This document shows, piece after piece, positions 46,761 to 54,895 of a stretch of 64,000 nt of DNA (the stretch's first letter is position 1; each line of letters begins with the position of its first letter). The stretch is from Polaromonas sp. SP1. Its GTDB lineage: Bacteria > Pseudomonadota > Gammaproteobacteria > Burkholderiales > Burkholderiaceae_C. Made by a program: the position numbers and the translations under genes. The stretch covers positions 372,001 through 436,000 of the forward strand of contig NZ_CP031013.1 in NCBI RefSeq assembly GCF_003711205.1. The letters are read 5' to 3'. Below the pieces are notes generated by a model. The model was given only the letters and a program-made list of their open reading frames with translations. It made no database searches and was not told the origin of the DNA.

Positions 46761-47591
46761 CTATGACTTCAAAGGCGGTCTTGCGTTGACCACTCTGAAC
46801 ATGCGACGTAAATCTTCACGAACCTTAATATCCGCGTCCACCGAGTCAGTTAGCTTTGTTTGCAGAACTGTCTCCGCTTCAACCATGTTGAGATTGAATC
46901 GCCTGATAAGCGCTTTTGCCCCTTGCTCTATCCCATAAATCTTTCCCCGAATGTTGGCGGCAATAGTATCCACCGCGTGCTCAAGCCCATCTGCATGAAC
47001 GACATTAGTCACAGCTCGCGCAAGAAATCTTTTCTCTAAACTCTCAACTAGGTTGAGCTTGCACGCACGGATTACGAAATCGCCACCGTCGGTTCTTTTC
47101 GTAAATGTGAAATTTTCATTGAGAGTAATGTGCTCTGAGTATTTGTGGAAGTGAGGATGGAACCATAAAAATCTCTTCGCAGCCGGATAGCGAATCGGCT
47201 TTCTTTTTCTATTGATTAGAGAGTCAAACATTCCTTTTGAGTTGTTGCAGTCGGCGCAAGAAATCGCGAGGTTTAGTGGTTCGTAAGAAAAGTCAGAGTA
47301 ACCGAATGTGCTCCTTCTATGGTCGAAATCTTCACTATGCCCTCTAGGCAACTTGCAAGCACGAGAAGCCCCCTTAGGCAGAATATGCTCTAGCTCCCTG
47401 TAACCAATGCCGTCGGCCTCGATCGGTGATTGACAATACACACATCGGCGATTCTGTAGCTGCAAAAGCAATTTTCGAAGTTCGACCACTGCATCCTGAC
47501 CTGTGGACCACTCGTTGCCTTTTAAAGCGCGCACTTTTTTTAGTAATTTCGAATCTTGAGGTCTTAATTTGATCTGCACGAATAGGCTCAT
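46761..47591 (-). CDS. HNH nuclease of a Septu-like pair (PtuB-like)
   Basis: A 276-residue protein. The HNH core is CVYCQSPI ... YRELEHILPKG (Cys-x2-Cys, then E-HI) ... CADCNNSKG (Cys-x2-Cys and NN), a zinc-supported HNH fold at about residues 53-140. Its ATG overlaps the TGA of the ATPase gene by four bases. An AAA ATPase followed by an HNH nuclease is the layout of the Septu antiphage system (PtuA/PtuB) and of HNH effectors in related systems. Confidence 0.8.
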   Translation of the reverse strand: MSLFVQIKLRPQDSKLLKKVRALKGNEWSTGQDAVVELRKLLLQLQNRRCVYCQSPIEADGIGYRELEHILPKGASRACKLPRGHSEDFDHRRSTFGYSDFSYEPLNLAISCADCNNSKGMFDSLINRKRKPIRYPAAKRFLWFHPHFHKYSEHITLNENFTFTKRTDGGDFVIRACKLNLVESLEKRFLARAVTNVVHADGLEHAVDTIAANIRGKIYGIEQGAKALIRRFNLNMVEAETVLQTKLTDSVDADIKVREDLRRMFRVVNARPPLKS

Positions 47592-49021
47592 TTCGGAGCC
47601 TTAATTCTGAGTCGACTAATATCTCTACTGATTTGCACAAGGACATCCCGCAGCGCATCGAACGGAGGAAGCTGACTAGCCTTCTCTGTCAGTTTCTGGC
47701 ATAACGCATCGGCTTTATCAGTGGAAATTTTCTGCCCATTTCGAATGACTTCTAACGCCTGATCAGCAACTTTTGTGAAGTTTTTCGCCCTTGTATTTCT
47801 GACACCAAACGCTTGCTCGTAGACGTCTGTTGCCGACCAACCAAACGTGCTAACAACCTCTTGACTTCTAACAACTGCATCTCGTCGGTTAGTAGTTTTT
47901 CTTAAAACACGGACATTGCCTTTTTCCGGCGAGACTCCTGATGCAATCAGCGGCGAATGTGTGGCCACTACTACCTGGCAGCCTTGAAAATGACTCAATA
48001 TTGCATCGAGCGAAGGCACGAATTCGAGCTGCCAATCAGGATGCAGACTATTTTCCGGCTCATCAATCAAGATCAAGCTGCCATCTCTCAACTCACAACA
48101 TAGCCCGGCAAAGTTGCCTAGCCAGCTCCATTGCCCTGAGCTTAACCATGCTCCTCCCGCAGTTTCTGGGACTTGCTTTGAATTTTTTGGGGACTTTCGG
48201 AAAGTTGTACTTCCAACCTCTAGCATCCCAATACGCAATAGAAGTTCGCAGTCTGAGACCGTAAGTGATGCGCCGTAAACCGAAGTTCTGGTTGTGCTGA
48301 TTGATAACCTAATGGCGCTTTCATCGACAGATGTCAGCGCGCGCACAAGCCTGGACATACCGCTAGAGGAGGAGACAGTTTCTATGCCGCGCTCCAAAAT
48401 CTTGTCGTCACTGGAAAGCGAGCCGTCAGCGTGCAATCCTTCCAGAATTTTCATTATTCCGTTTTTTAACTCGCGCAGAAGCTTTGCTCGGCTATGAGGC
48501 AATGACCAATTTTCTGCACGTTTCAATCTGACCAGCACCCTCGGTAGCAATCCCAACCGCCCAAAAACATCGGTCAGCAATTTCTCCCTTTCATGCAGCA
48601 GCCGCCTATTAGCGATGAGAGAGCCCACTAGGCTACGCTCACTTTGCGCCACTCCGGACATGCCGTTTGCTGCACGCTGTCCGAGGTAAACGAATTGTTG
48701 TTTATAAGCAGATCGTTTGCGAGTTTTTAAATCTGTCGTACCCGATCGCGGAAAACGATCCAATGGAGTTCCAGAAACTGCAATAACCCGCGACGGGCCT
48801 TCGCTCACGGGAACAATTGAGATGCGACCGCCCCTATTCGAAGAATAGCTGGTGCGCCCTAGCGCAGAATCCGCAATCAAGCGAAGGACTAAGCTTTTTC
48901 TGCCTCCGTTCTCCCCGATAAATACAGTGGTCCAATTTGCGGATGCATTCGGAGGGGTAATCCGGAGCGAGGGCTCTAATCCCCCAGCATTCGTTTGCAG
49001 CTTCTCAATCATTAATTGCAC
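47588..49021 (-). CDS. AAA ATPase of a Septu-like pair (PtuA-like)
   Basis: A 477-residue SMC/OLD-like ATPase: Walker A region FIGENGGRKSLVL near residue 35, a long insert, signature-like LSSGQWSWLGNFAGL, Walker B SLILIDEPENSLHP and H-loop VVVATHSPLIASG. In PtuAB the ATPase senses invasion and activates the HNH partner. The P-loop reads GENGGRKS where the consensus wants Gly before Lys; one base change (AGA to GGA) would restore it. Whether this is a family trait or a lesion is open. Confidence 0.8.
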   Translation of the reverse strand: MQLMIEKLQTNAGGLEPSLRITPPNASANWTTVFIGENGGRKSLVLRLIADSALGRTSYSSNRGGRISIVPVSEGPSRVIAVSGTPLDRFPRSGTTDLKTRKRSAYKQQFVYLGQRAANGMSGVAQSERSLVGSLIANRRLLHEREKLLTDVFGRLGLLPRVLVRLKRAENWSLPHSRAKLLRELKNGIMKILEGLHADGSLSSDDKILERGIETVSSSSGMSRLVRALTSVDESAIRLSISTTRTSVYGASLTVSDCELLLRIGMLEVGSTTFRKSPKNSKQVPETAGGAWLSSGQWSWLGNFAGLCCELRDGSLILIDEPENSLHPDWQLEFVPSLDAILSHFQGCQVVVATHSPLIASGVSPEKGNVRVLRKTTNRRDAVVRSQEVVSTFGWSATDVYEQAFGVRNTRAKNFTKVADQALEVIRNGQKISTDKADALCQKLTEKASQLPPFDALRDVLVQISRDISRLRIKAPK

Positions 49022-49123
49022 CTACTTATTCCAACTAGATTTAGAACAACGATATCCTCCAGAGCGGAATATCATCAACGCCGAACGTAAATTGATCGTA
49101 CTGCTATGGCGCCCCCAGCACTT

Positions 49124-49140
49124 TGTCACAGATAGTGACA
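49124..49140. promoter_or_regulatory. 17-bp interrupted palindrome, possible operator
   Basis: TGTCAC-AGATA-GTGACA, perfect arms, in the intergenic region between the divergent ATPase gene and the 300-aa gene. Confidence 0.4.
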
Positions 49141-49156
49141 GGCGGTCTTTCTAGAC

Positions 49157-49174
49157 GCCTCCTCCAATTAGAGG
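49157..49174. repeat. Shared intergenic motif, copy 1
   Basis: GCCTCCTCCAATTAGAGG; 17 of 18 bases match 54118-54135. It contains CCTC-N6-GAGG symmetry and lies upstream of the 300-aa gene. Confidence 0.5.
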
Positions 49175-49282
49175 GGAAAGCCAGTCAGGGGCGCAGCAGG
49201 CCCACTCTTCAATTTGGTTAGCCTCTTCCGTATAGGAAAGTGTCGAGCGGCCCGATACCTATTGATAAATCTGGAGGACTAC

Positions 49283-50185
49283 ATGTATCTGGGAATCGAA
49301 CAAAATTCGGGACTCGTCTACGAGGGAGCAGGTAGGCCGGACGTTCCATCCATTCCGCTTCCAATAGTCACTCACGCCAAGTTGATCGAGAAGCCAGAAG
49401 ATTGGAAGTCGCTCCCCGGCCCATCGGAGACGTTCGGGTGGGTGTTTCGCGAGGATTCGTTTGACGCTGTTACGCGCACGCGAAGAGGCAGGCTGTATTC
49501 AAAAAAGGAGGGAACACAGCCGGAGACGCACACTGTTCCGCAGCATCCCTACGATCGACCGGACCCTACCTTCATTGGCGGCGCAAGACGAAAATCAATG
49601 TACGTCTACATGGCATGTTTCGAGTTGCTAAACATGCCAAACAACGGGCAAGGACTGACGTTGGCTCTTGGATCAAGCCGTGGAGCATCCGCCTGGCTCA
49701 TCGTCCAGTGCGAGTCACTGTTCAACGGAACCGTAATGGTCACACTGAAGGCTTTGACAGCATACGGAATCGTGCCTGAGCTCAATAGGGAGAAAATCGA
49801 TGAGCGGTTCAGAACATCTGTAATGCAGGCGGTCTCGCGAGTTGTTGACGCCGCCTTCAAGGAATCCCCGGGCTCTGTTATTGACCACTGCAAAGACGCC
49901 ATGCAAGTGGTGATGTCGAGTTGGCTAGCACAAAACGGCTCTCCGGAAACGGTGATCGGCAAAGAGATAGCAGACACTGCAGCGCTCTTAGAAAAGGCGC
50001 CCAATCTGAAATTTTGTGCAGCCAACCTAGGGAAGATCGCAGGAATCTTGCACACACGCAACAAGAGCAGCGCCAAGCTCGGTAAAGGGTATCGCTCGTT
50101 GGTGGAAGAGGATGCTGAGTTTGCACTCCAGTCCCTAGGCTTGACATTGCGCGAGCTTGGCTGGGCAAAAGGTGGTCAGATTTAA
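49283..50185 (+). CDS. Unknown protein (300 aa) with Abi/HEPN-like helical C-terminus
   Basis: The start MYLGIEQNSGLVYEG follows GGAGG. The N-terminal third is beta-rich; the rest is helical. The end (KFCAANLGKIAGILHTRNKSSAKLGKGYRSLVEEDAEFALQS, given here by its outline) resembles the C-terminal domain of abortive-infection proteins, but the R-x4-6-H motif of active HEPN nucleases is not seen. It lies between a Septu-like pair and a SIR2 gene and so may be a stand-alone defence protein; that is inference. Confidence 0.55.
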   Translation: MYLGIEQNSGLVYEGAGRPDVPSIPLPIVTHAKLIEKPEDWKSLPGPSETFGWVFREDSFDAVTRTRRGRLYSKKEGTQPETHTVPQHPYDRPDPTFIGGARRKSMYVYMACFELLNMPNNGQGLTLALGSSRGASAWLIVQCESLFNGTVMVTLKALTAYGIVPELNREKIDERFRTSVMQAVSRVVDAAFKESPGSVIDHCKDAMQVVMSSWLAQNGSPETVIGKEIADTAALLEKAPNLKFCAANLGKIAGILHTRNKSSAKLGKGYRSLVEEDAEFALQSLGLTLRELGWAKGGQI

Positions 50186-50239
50186 GTGTTCGCCAAGATT
50201 CTCAGATCTTAAGCGCTTGCGCTTGAAAACCAAAGATAT

Positions 50240-53200
50240 CTATTGCCGATCTTCAATAAAGCGAATTTCTGGGAGTGGGTCAACTGCGATCCAATCTATC
50301 CAAGCCGATGTAATCACATCTGGCACCACTACTCCATTTGCGAGCAGACTCCGGACAAGCTCAGTGCATTTGAATCGCAAAAATGGGATGTCGCCCTGTA
50401 GATGCTCTGGGTTCACGCGTATTTCGTAGCGAAGTTCGTCTTGAAAATTCTTTAATGCAACGTGCACCATGGCCAACAACCCGCCGGAGCACCAATCTTT
50501 TCGTTGTTTTGAAACTCTCACCAGAAGATCCAAGCAGTAAGTCAGCGCCGCACTGCGCCTCGATCCCACAACAGCACCTATCGCGTTCAGCGCTAAGGTA
50601 GGTTGAGTTTTCTGGAGCTGTGCATTTCTATCTATCCAAAAAATCATCGTCCTATAGGCATCATAGATATCCGCCTTTTTGCCGCAGAGAAAAGCAGTGC
50701 TTATCTCTTGTTCAATTAAAGCGAGTGAGTCTGAATCACCTTTCATGGCTGCTAGCGCCAACCGGCAGCACCAAAAATGAGCTCCAATTGCGAGCCCACC
50801 CTCGATCATTTCCGCCAGCCATTCACCGACCTCCTCTTGCACTACAAGTAGTTCTAAAGCGTCTGGATCGATAGAACGCCCAATAATCAAATCTATGAGG
50901 CCCAGTCGGTCACGTACGCAGGCCGCTACCTCTTCGGATTCGACAACATCCCACGTAATATCTTCCCATTCAAGAACCCACCACTGCCGGATGATGCCCA
51001 ATCCCTGAGCTACGTCGGAGACTGGCCAATCGGCCCTCCGTTGCGAACGCGCCCACGACGTTAGAAATTCAGATCTATCTGAGAGGGTCCAAGCCTTTCG
51101 AAGCCTTCCGCCGGATGATTTTTTCGGAGCCTGCATTGGTTGCAATGTGAGCGTCAAAATCCACTCTCGAAATTGCGCATTCGCATCGATCCCCTTTGGC
51201 GCCGGCCAAAGAGTAGCGAGTGTGGGTTCGAAGGCGGGAAGTGTTGGCCAACTACTCTTGTTGCCCCACAAAAGGTTACTAACTTCCTTTTCCTGCTGGG
51301 CAGTTAGCAGTTTCAGTGAGGAAGAGCCAATTAATTTATTCCAGAGCAGCTCATTCTGTTTTCTACGGATCCTGTCAGGCTTTGCCGGGCTAGCTTTAAG
51401 TTGCTTAATGACCTGTTGAATTTCTTCCGTTACCTCATCGGATGCAAATGACCCAGGCCGAAAGTGCTGCAGCACGACGGTCCACCGCAACCAGTCATCC
51501 AACAAGTGATCACGAGTTTCCACTGTGGGAAACACTGGTAGCGAAAACAGTTCTACTGCAATTGTTTTATGCAGCTTAGGGTCAAGAGCCTCAATGCAAC
51601 GCGCCAAAGCCTTCCCAAACTTCTTCCACAGCTGAGGATGACGCAGGATATATTGTTCTTTGTGAAAATCCATTAAGCGATCTGCAAATCGAATCAACAA
51701 CGTTGAATCCGTGCATCGAAGCACGAGTCTGGAAAACAACTCCAGATGAAATTCGCAGATATGCTGTATGGATCGATCTTCTCTCTGAGACGCTAGCGCG
51801 GCTTCTACTTGCCGAAAAGACCTCTGACACATCTCCTGAGCAGTTTTCAGGTCTAAGACGCCAATCTGAAAACGCGAAAACCATCCGGTCTTGTGAGCCG
51901 GCCCGGACGTATCAAATGGCTTTAGAGCATCTAGGCTTCGGCCTCGAATAGGGATGCTCAATATTCGGGGCCAATTTTCGACATATTGCGCCCACCAAGC
52001 CGCCTGCACATGCGAAGCCAAGTCGAAACTGACTTGCCCAGCCCGCGAAACGATAGCAACTCTATCGACAAACTCAAGCCATCTTAGAGAACTTCCGAGC
52101 TTGTTTCTCAGTTCCGAAGGCATCCCAAACCGCCGGCTTGAGGATATATGACCTAAATCAAACTCGTCGAAAGAGAGTTCGGCCTCAGTGGGCAATGCTG
52201 CTTCAGTATTAATTCCTTCTATAAGTTCTTCTTGCTCACGTTGAACGTCATATCCCCGACCGGCAAGATCAGTGAGGCGTTGGCTGAGTTTTTCCGGCGA
52301 TCCGAATCCGTCTCTCAGGTCAACTCGATGATCAAACTTCTGAGCCCTTTGAATATTTAGGCATATGTGACAGGCCCAGGCCTCTTCGGATAAGAACTTG
52401 GCGCTGCTTAGATTGGTTTTCTGTTTTACACGGAGTCGCTGGATGCCATCCAGGCACGCCGCCAGACCGGCATCTAAGTCACCGACCTCTGCAAGCAAAG
52501 CGCCTTTCCTAATCGCCATATAGGCGTCTCCTGAGTTGGGAATCCATGAACTCAGTTTGCTCTCTGCAACATCCAACTCGCCAAGATAGAGGTAAAGCAA
52601 TATTTCCTCATAGCGCACTTGATCCAGAACAAAGCGATCCGTAGCGGCAATCAGTTCGATCGAGGTCTTCAACTTATTGAAACCGTCTATTTCGATCTGC
52701 TGTCGTTTCCACCTCAACACATTTACCGCCAAGAAAATCCACTCATCCTTGAACGCTTTTTGCTTGGTAATTCGGAGTTTCTCCAGAGATTCTCGTAGTT
52801 CGTCACTACCTTCGGAGATGTTCCAGCCAGCAGAAGCAAGGAGCTGCTGAAAGGCTATTTCACCAAGAGAATCGGTCAGAGGTTCCAGTAGAACCTCCTG
52901 CTGCCACGCATACTGAGCAAGCAATACCACGGTCATTACAGGGTTCAATGCGGTGATCTTTTTGCGAATTAAGTGGTCCTCAAATCGCCAAGTCACCGAT
53001 CGCAAACTGTTTTCAAAATTCCGCCGCGTTCGCTTTGGCGCCACCAACCATCCGGGATATGTGGACCGGAGATCAAGGAGGGGAGGGAGCGCATCCAGCA
53101 TACGACTGAAGATCTCATCAACATCATCGCTAAATGCGCTGGTCACAGGCGCCACCTTAAAGCTGCCCCATTCACTGTCCGCGGCCTGCAACGGCTGACC

Positions 53201-54061
53201 TAGTATGCGAAAGAGTTCCTTGTATCGCTGACCTATATCAGTATCTTCTTCATTCCCCACTTGAGGAAGAACAACTGGCGTTACCTTTCGGGACTCCAGT
53301 AGTTTAAGTTCTCCATACGAAGGTTCTTTCGAGACAAACAAATAGATCGGTAGTGTGTGCTTGTCAAGCATGTCTCGAACCCAGCCAATCCAATGAAGAA
53401 AATTAGGGTCTTCGCCTGAAAATCCCACTAAACAAAAAACATTCTCCAGAAGAGACTGGCGGACCATATTCACAAATGGAGAAAACTTTTCAGGGTACGT
53501 ACGATAGTCTTCTTCGCTGAAGATAAACGGGCGTTGCGAAGGAAACGAACCATGCAGTTTGACGATTCTTCGCTTTCCGAGCACTTTAGATCTCGGAATA
53601 TCTTCTCGACACAGAACTGCAAAATGCGCGCGTTCAATGATGTTGTCCGCAGCCCTCTCTAGCAACGTGTCATAGTTCGTCGTGAAGATTTCGGTCCAGG
53701 GGAGGCGCAGAAGATCATCATGCAGTTGTCCAGGGCTAACCCTTTCGTCAGGCACCAGACGCTTCAGAAGATCTTCAAGGTCAGTTGTTGAAAAAGCTCG
53801 ACAGTATTGTTCGCCGAGCTGCGTTACAAGCCCGCTTGAGAAGGCTGGGGCTGGAACTCCCGGATTCAATGTTGCCCAGAGCTCTTGCGCCATTCCCGCC
53901 CATGTCGCCAGCTGGTGCCCTCCTTCAGCGTTGCGGCTGAAACCAGCCCCAACCATTACCGCGGCATTGCCGCTTTCCAACGCACGTCGCAAAGACGTTA
54001 GATGAATCTCACTGCTACTGGTATTTTTCATTCTTCGCTGCCAGGTAAATTTCGGAGACAT
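50240..54061 (-). CDS. Large SIR2-domain defence protein (DSR1-like)
   Basis: A 1273-residue protein (1263 from ATG 54031). The N-terminal SIR2 domain has VMVGAGFSRNA (residues 36-45), IFTTNYDTLLE (Asn129), KLHGSF (His170) and CLVGFSGEDPNFLHW. The rest, nearly 1000 residues, is predicted helical repeats, with no Walker A or STAND NTPase motif noticed, so it resembles DSR-type sirtuins more than the Avs5 SIR2-STAND proteins. DSR proteins deplete NAD+ on phage infection. Single gene, convergent with the 300-aa gene, divergent from hxsA. Confidence 0.8.
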   Translation of the reverse strand: MSPKFTWQRRMKNTSSSEIHLTSLRRALESGNAAVMVGAGFSRNAEGGHQLATWAGMAQELWATLNPGVPAPAFSSGLVTQLGEQYCRAFSTTDLEDLLKRLVPDERVSPGQLHDDLLRLPWTEIFTTNYDTLLERAADNIIERAHFAVLCREDIPRSKVLGKRRIVKLHGSFPSQRPFIFSEEDYRTYPEKFSPFVNMVRQSLLENVFCLVGFSGEDPNFLHWIGWVRDMLDKHTLPIYLFVSKEPSYGELKLLESRKVTPVVLPQVGNEEDTDIGQRYKELFRILGQPLQAADSEWGSFKVAPVTSAFSDDVDEIFSRMLDALPPLLDLRSTYPGWLVAPKRTRRNFENSLRSVTWRFEDHLIRKKITALNPVMTVVLLAQYAWQQEVLLEPLTDSLGEIAFQQLLASAGWNISEGSDELRESLEKLRITKQKAFKDEWIFLAVNVLRWKRQQIEIDGFNKLKTSIELIAATDRFVLDQVRYEEILLYLYLGELDVAESKLSSWIPNSGDAYMAIRKGALLAEVGDLDAGLAACLDGIQRLRVKQKTNLSSAKFLSEEAWACHICLNIQRAQKFDHRVDLRDGFGSPEKLSQRLTDLAGRGYDVQREQEELIEGINTEAALPTEAELSFDEFDLGHISSSRRFGMPSELRNKLGSSLRWLEFVDRVAIVSRAGQVSFDLASHVQAAWWAQYVENWPRILSIPIRGRSLDALKPFDTSGPAHKTGWFSRFQIGVLDLKTAQEMCQRSFRQVEAALASQREDRSIQHICEFHLELFSRLVLRCTDSTLLIRFADRLMDFHKEQYILRHPQLWKKFGKALARCIEALDPKLHKTIAVELFSLPVFPTVETRDHLLDDWLRWTVVLQHFRPGSFASDEVTEEIQQVIKQLKASPAKPDRIRRKQNELLWNKLIGSSSLKLLTAQQEKEVSNLLWGNKSSWPTLPAFEPTLATLWPAPKGIDANAQFREWILTLTLQPMQAPKKSSGGRLRKAWTLSDRSEFLTSWARSQRRADWPVSDVAQGLGIIRQWWVLEWEDITWDVVESEEVAACVRDRLGLIDLIIGRSIDPDALELLVVQEEVGEWLAEMIEGGLAIGAHFWCCRLALAAMKGDSDSLALIEQEISTAFLCGKKADIYDAYRTMIFWIDRNAQLQKTQPTLALNAIGAVVGSRRSAALTYCLDLLVRVSKQRKDWCSGGLLAMVHVALKNFQDELRYEIRVNPEHLQGDIPFLRFKCTELVRSLLANGVVVPDVITSAWIDWIAVDPLPEIRFIEDRQ

Positions 54062-54117
54062 AGCCAGCTCGGATCTCAGACCTGGGAGCTCAGGGACTAT
54101 GCAGGTTTATTGGATTT

Positions 54118-54135
54118 GCCTCCTCCATTTAGAGG
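54118..54135. repeat. Shared intergenic motif, copy 2
   Basis: GCCTCCTCCATTTAGAGG; matches 49157-49174 at 17 of 18 positions. It lies between the SIR2 gene and hxsA. Confidence 0.5.
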
Positions 54136-54230
54136 ATGCAAAGATGCGCTCAAAGGAGAAAATAACGCTTCACAGTAACACTTGTTGACAGGTTGTTACG
54201 AGCGGCGTATAAAACCCACAGGAGCAAGCA

Positions 54231-54527
54231 ATGGCAAATCACAAATTCCTCATTCCTATGGGTATGGCCATTGCAGCCATCAGTGCTGCCCAGCCAGTTT
54301 TAGCGGTATCTGTTCAGACCGCGCCTGCAACTGCGCAAGCTGCGGCTCGAAGTTCTGCCGATCCCGTAGTCCAGGAAATTACCTATCAGATTGGTACCGA
54401 GGCACATGGATTGCTCATGAAGCGCAGTGAGGCTGGCGAGATATACGCATATCATCAATCTCACAGTTCACATAGCTCCCATAGCTCGCACAGTTCACAT
54501 AGCTCTCACCGCTCCAGCGCGTACTGA
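54231..54527 (+). CDS. hxsA: His-Xaa-Ser repeat precursor peptide HxsA-like
   Basis: A 98-residue protein with a signal-like hydrophobic N-terminus (LIPMGMAIAAISAAQPVLA), a leader-type middle part and a C-terminal run of seven His-Xaa-Ser triplets (HQS, five HSS, HRS), ending SAY. This is the substrate architecture of the hxs system, in which two radical-SAM enzymes are believed to modify the repeat. AGGAG precedes the ATG. The repeat DNA is itself partly duplicated (CACAGTTCACATAGCTC occurs twice). The hxsDBC genes follow at once. Confidence 0.88.
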   Translation: MANHKFLIPMGMAIAAISAAQPVLAVSVQTAPATAQAAARSSADPVVQEITYQIGTEAHGLLMKRSEAGEIYAYHQSHSSHSSHSSHSSHSSHRSSAY

Positions 54528-54583
54528 GAAACGTGACCACGACCGTCAGGCCGTTACTGTCGGGAAATATTCGGAAGGGAAGC

Positions 54584-54895
54584 ATGCCTGAAATCCGGTT
54601 TGACTCGACGCTATACAGCGCCGATACGATAAAGCGCGCCCTTTATAGGATGAGTGATCGGCTATCTGCAGACATTCAGACAGGGGATGGTTGTTTTATT
54701 TGCACGTTGCACTTCCTCCCAGGTAAAAGCCCTGAGAGCATTGCATATGACGTCGCCAACTTTCGCAAGGAAGTCCTAGATCAAGACTTGCGCGAAAAAA
54801 TCCGCACCGAAACCGAATCCGTGAGGAACTTGATCCTGGCCCACGCATTCTCTAAAACAGGCCTGATAGCAGATGAGCAAGTTTCAGCCCATTGA
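54584..54895 (+). CDS. hxsD: His-Xaa-Ser system protein HxsD
   Basis: A 103-residue protein starting MPEIRFDSTLYSADTIKRAL after GGAAGGGAAG. The layout (short beta segment, DTIKRALYRMSDR helix, CTLHFLP, DFRKEV-like NFRKEVLDQDLREKI) fits HxsD, a small partner protein always found with the two maturases. The C-terminal end overlaps hxsB by 23 bp. Confidence 0.8.
   Translation: MPEIRFDSTLYSADTIKRALYRMSDRLSADIQTGDGCFICTLHFLPGKSPESIAYDVANFRKEVLDQDLREKIRTETESVRNLILAHAFSKTGLIADEQVSAH

Noticed and set aside
50240..54061. Possible Avs5 (SIR2-STAND) protein
   Set aside because: No Walker A or STAND motif was noticed in the long C-terminal part, so DSR-like is preferred.
54457..54518. Short direct repeats that could suggest a CRISPR array
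   Set aside because: The repeats are codons of the His-Xaa-Ser region of hxsA, with no spacers. No CRISPR array or cas gene was seen in the window.
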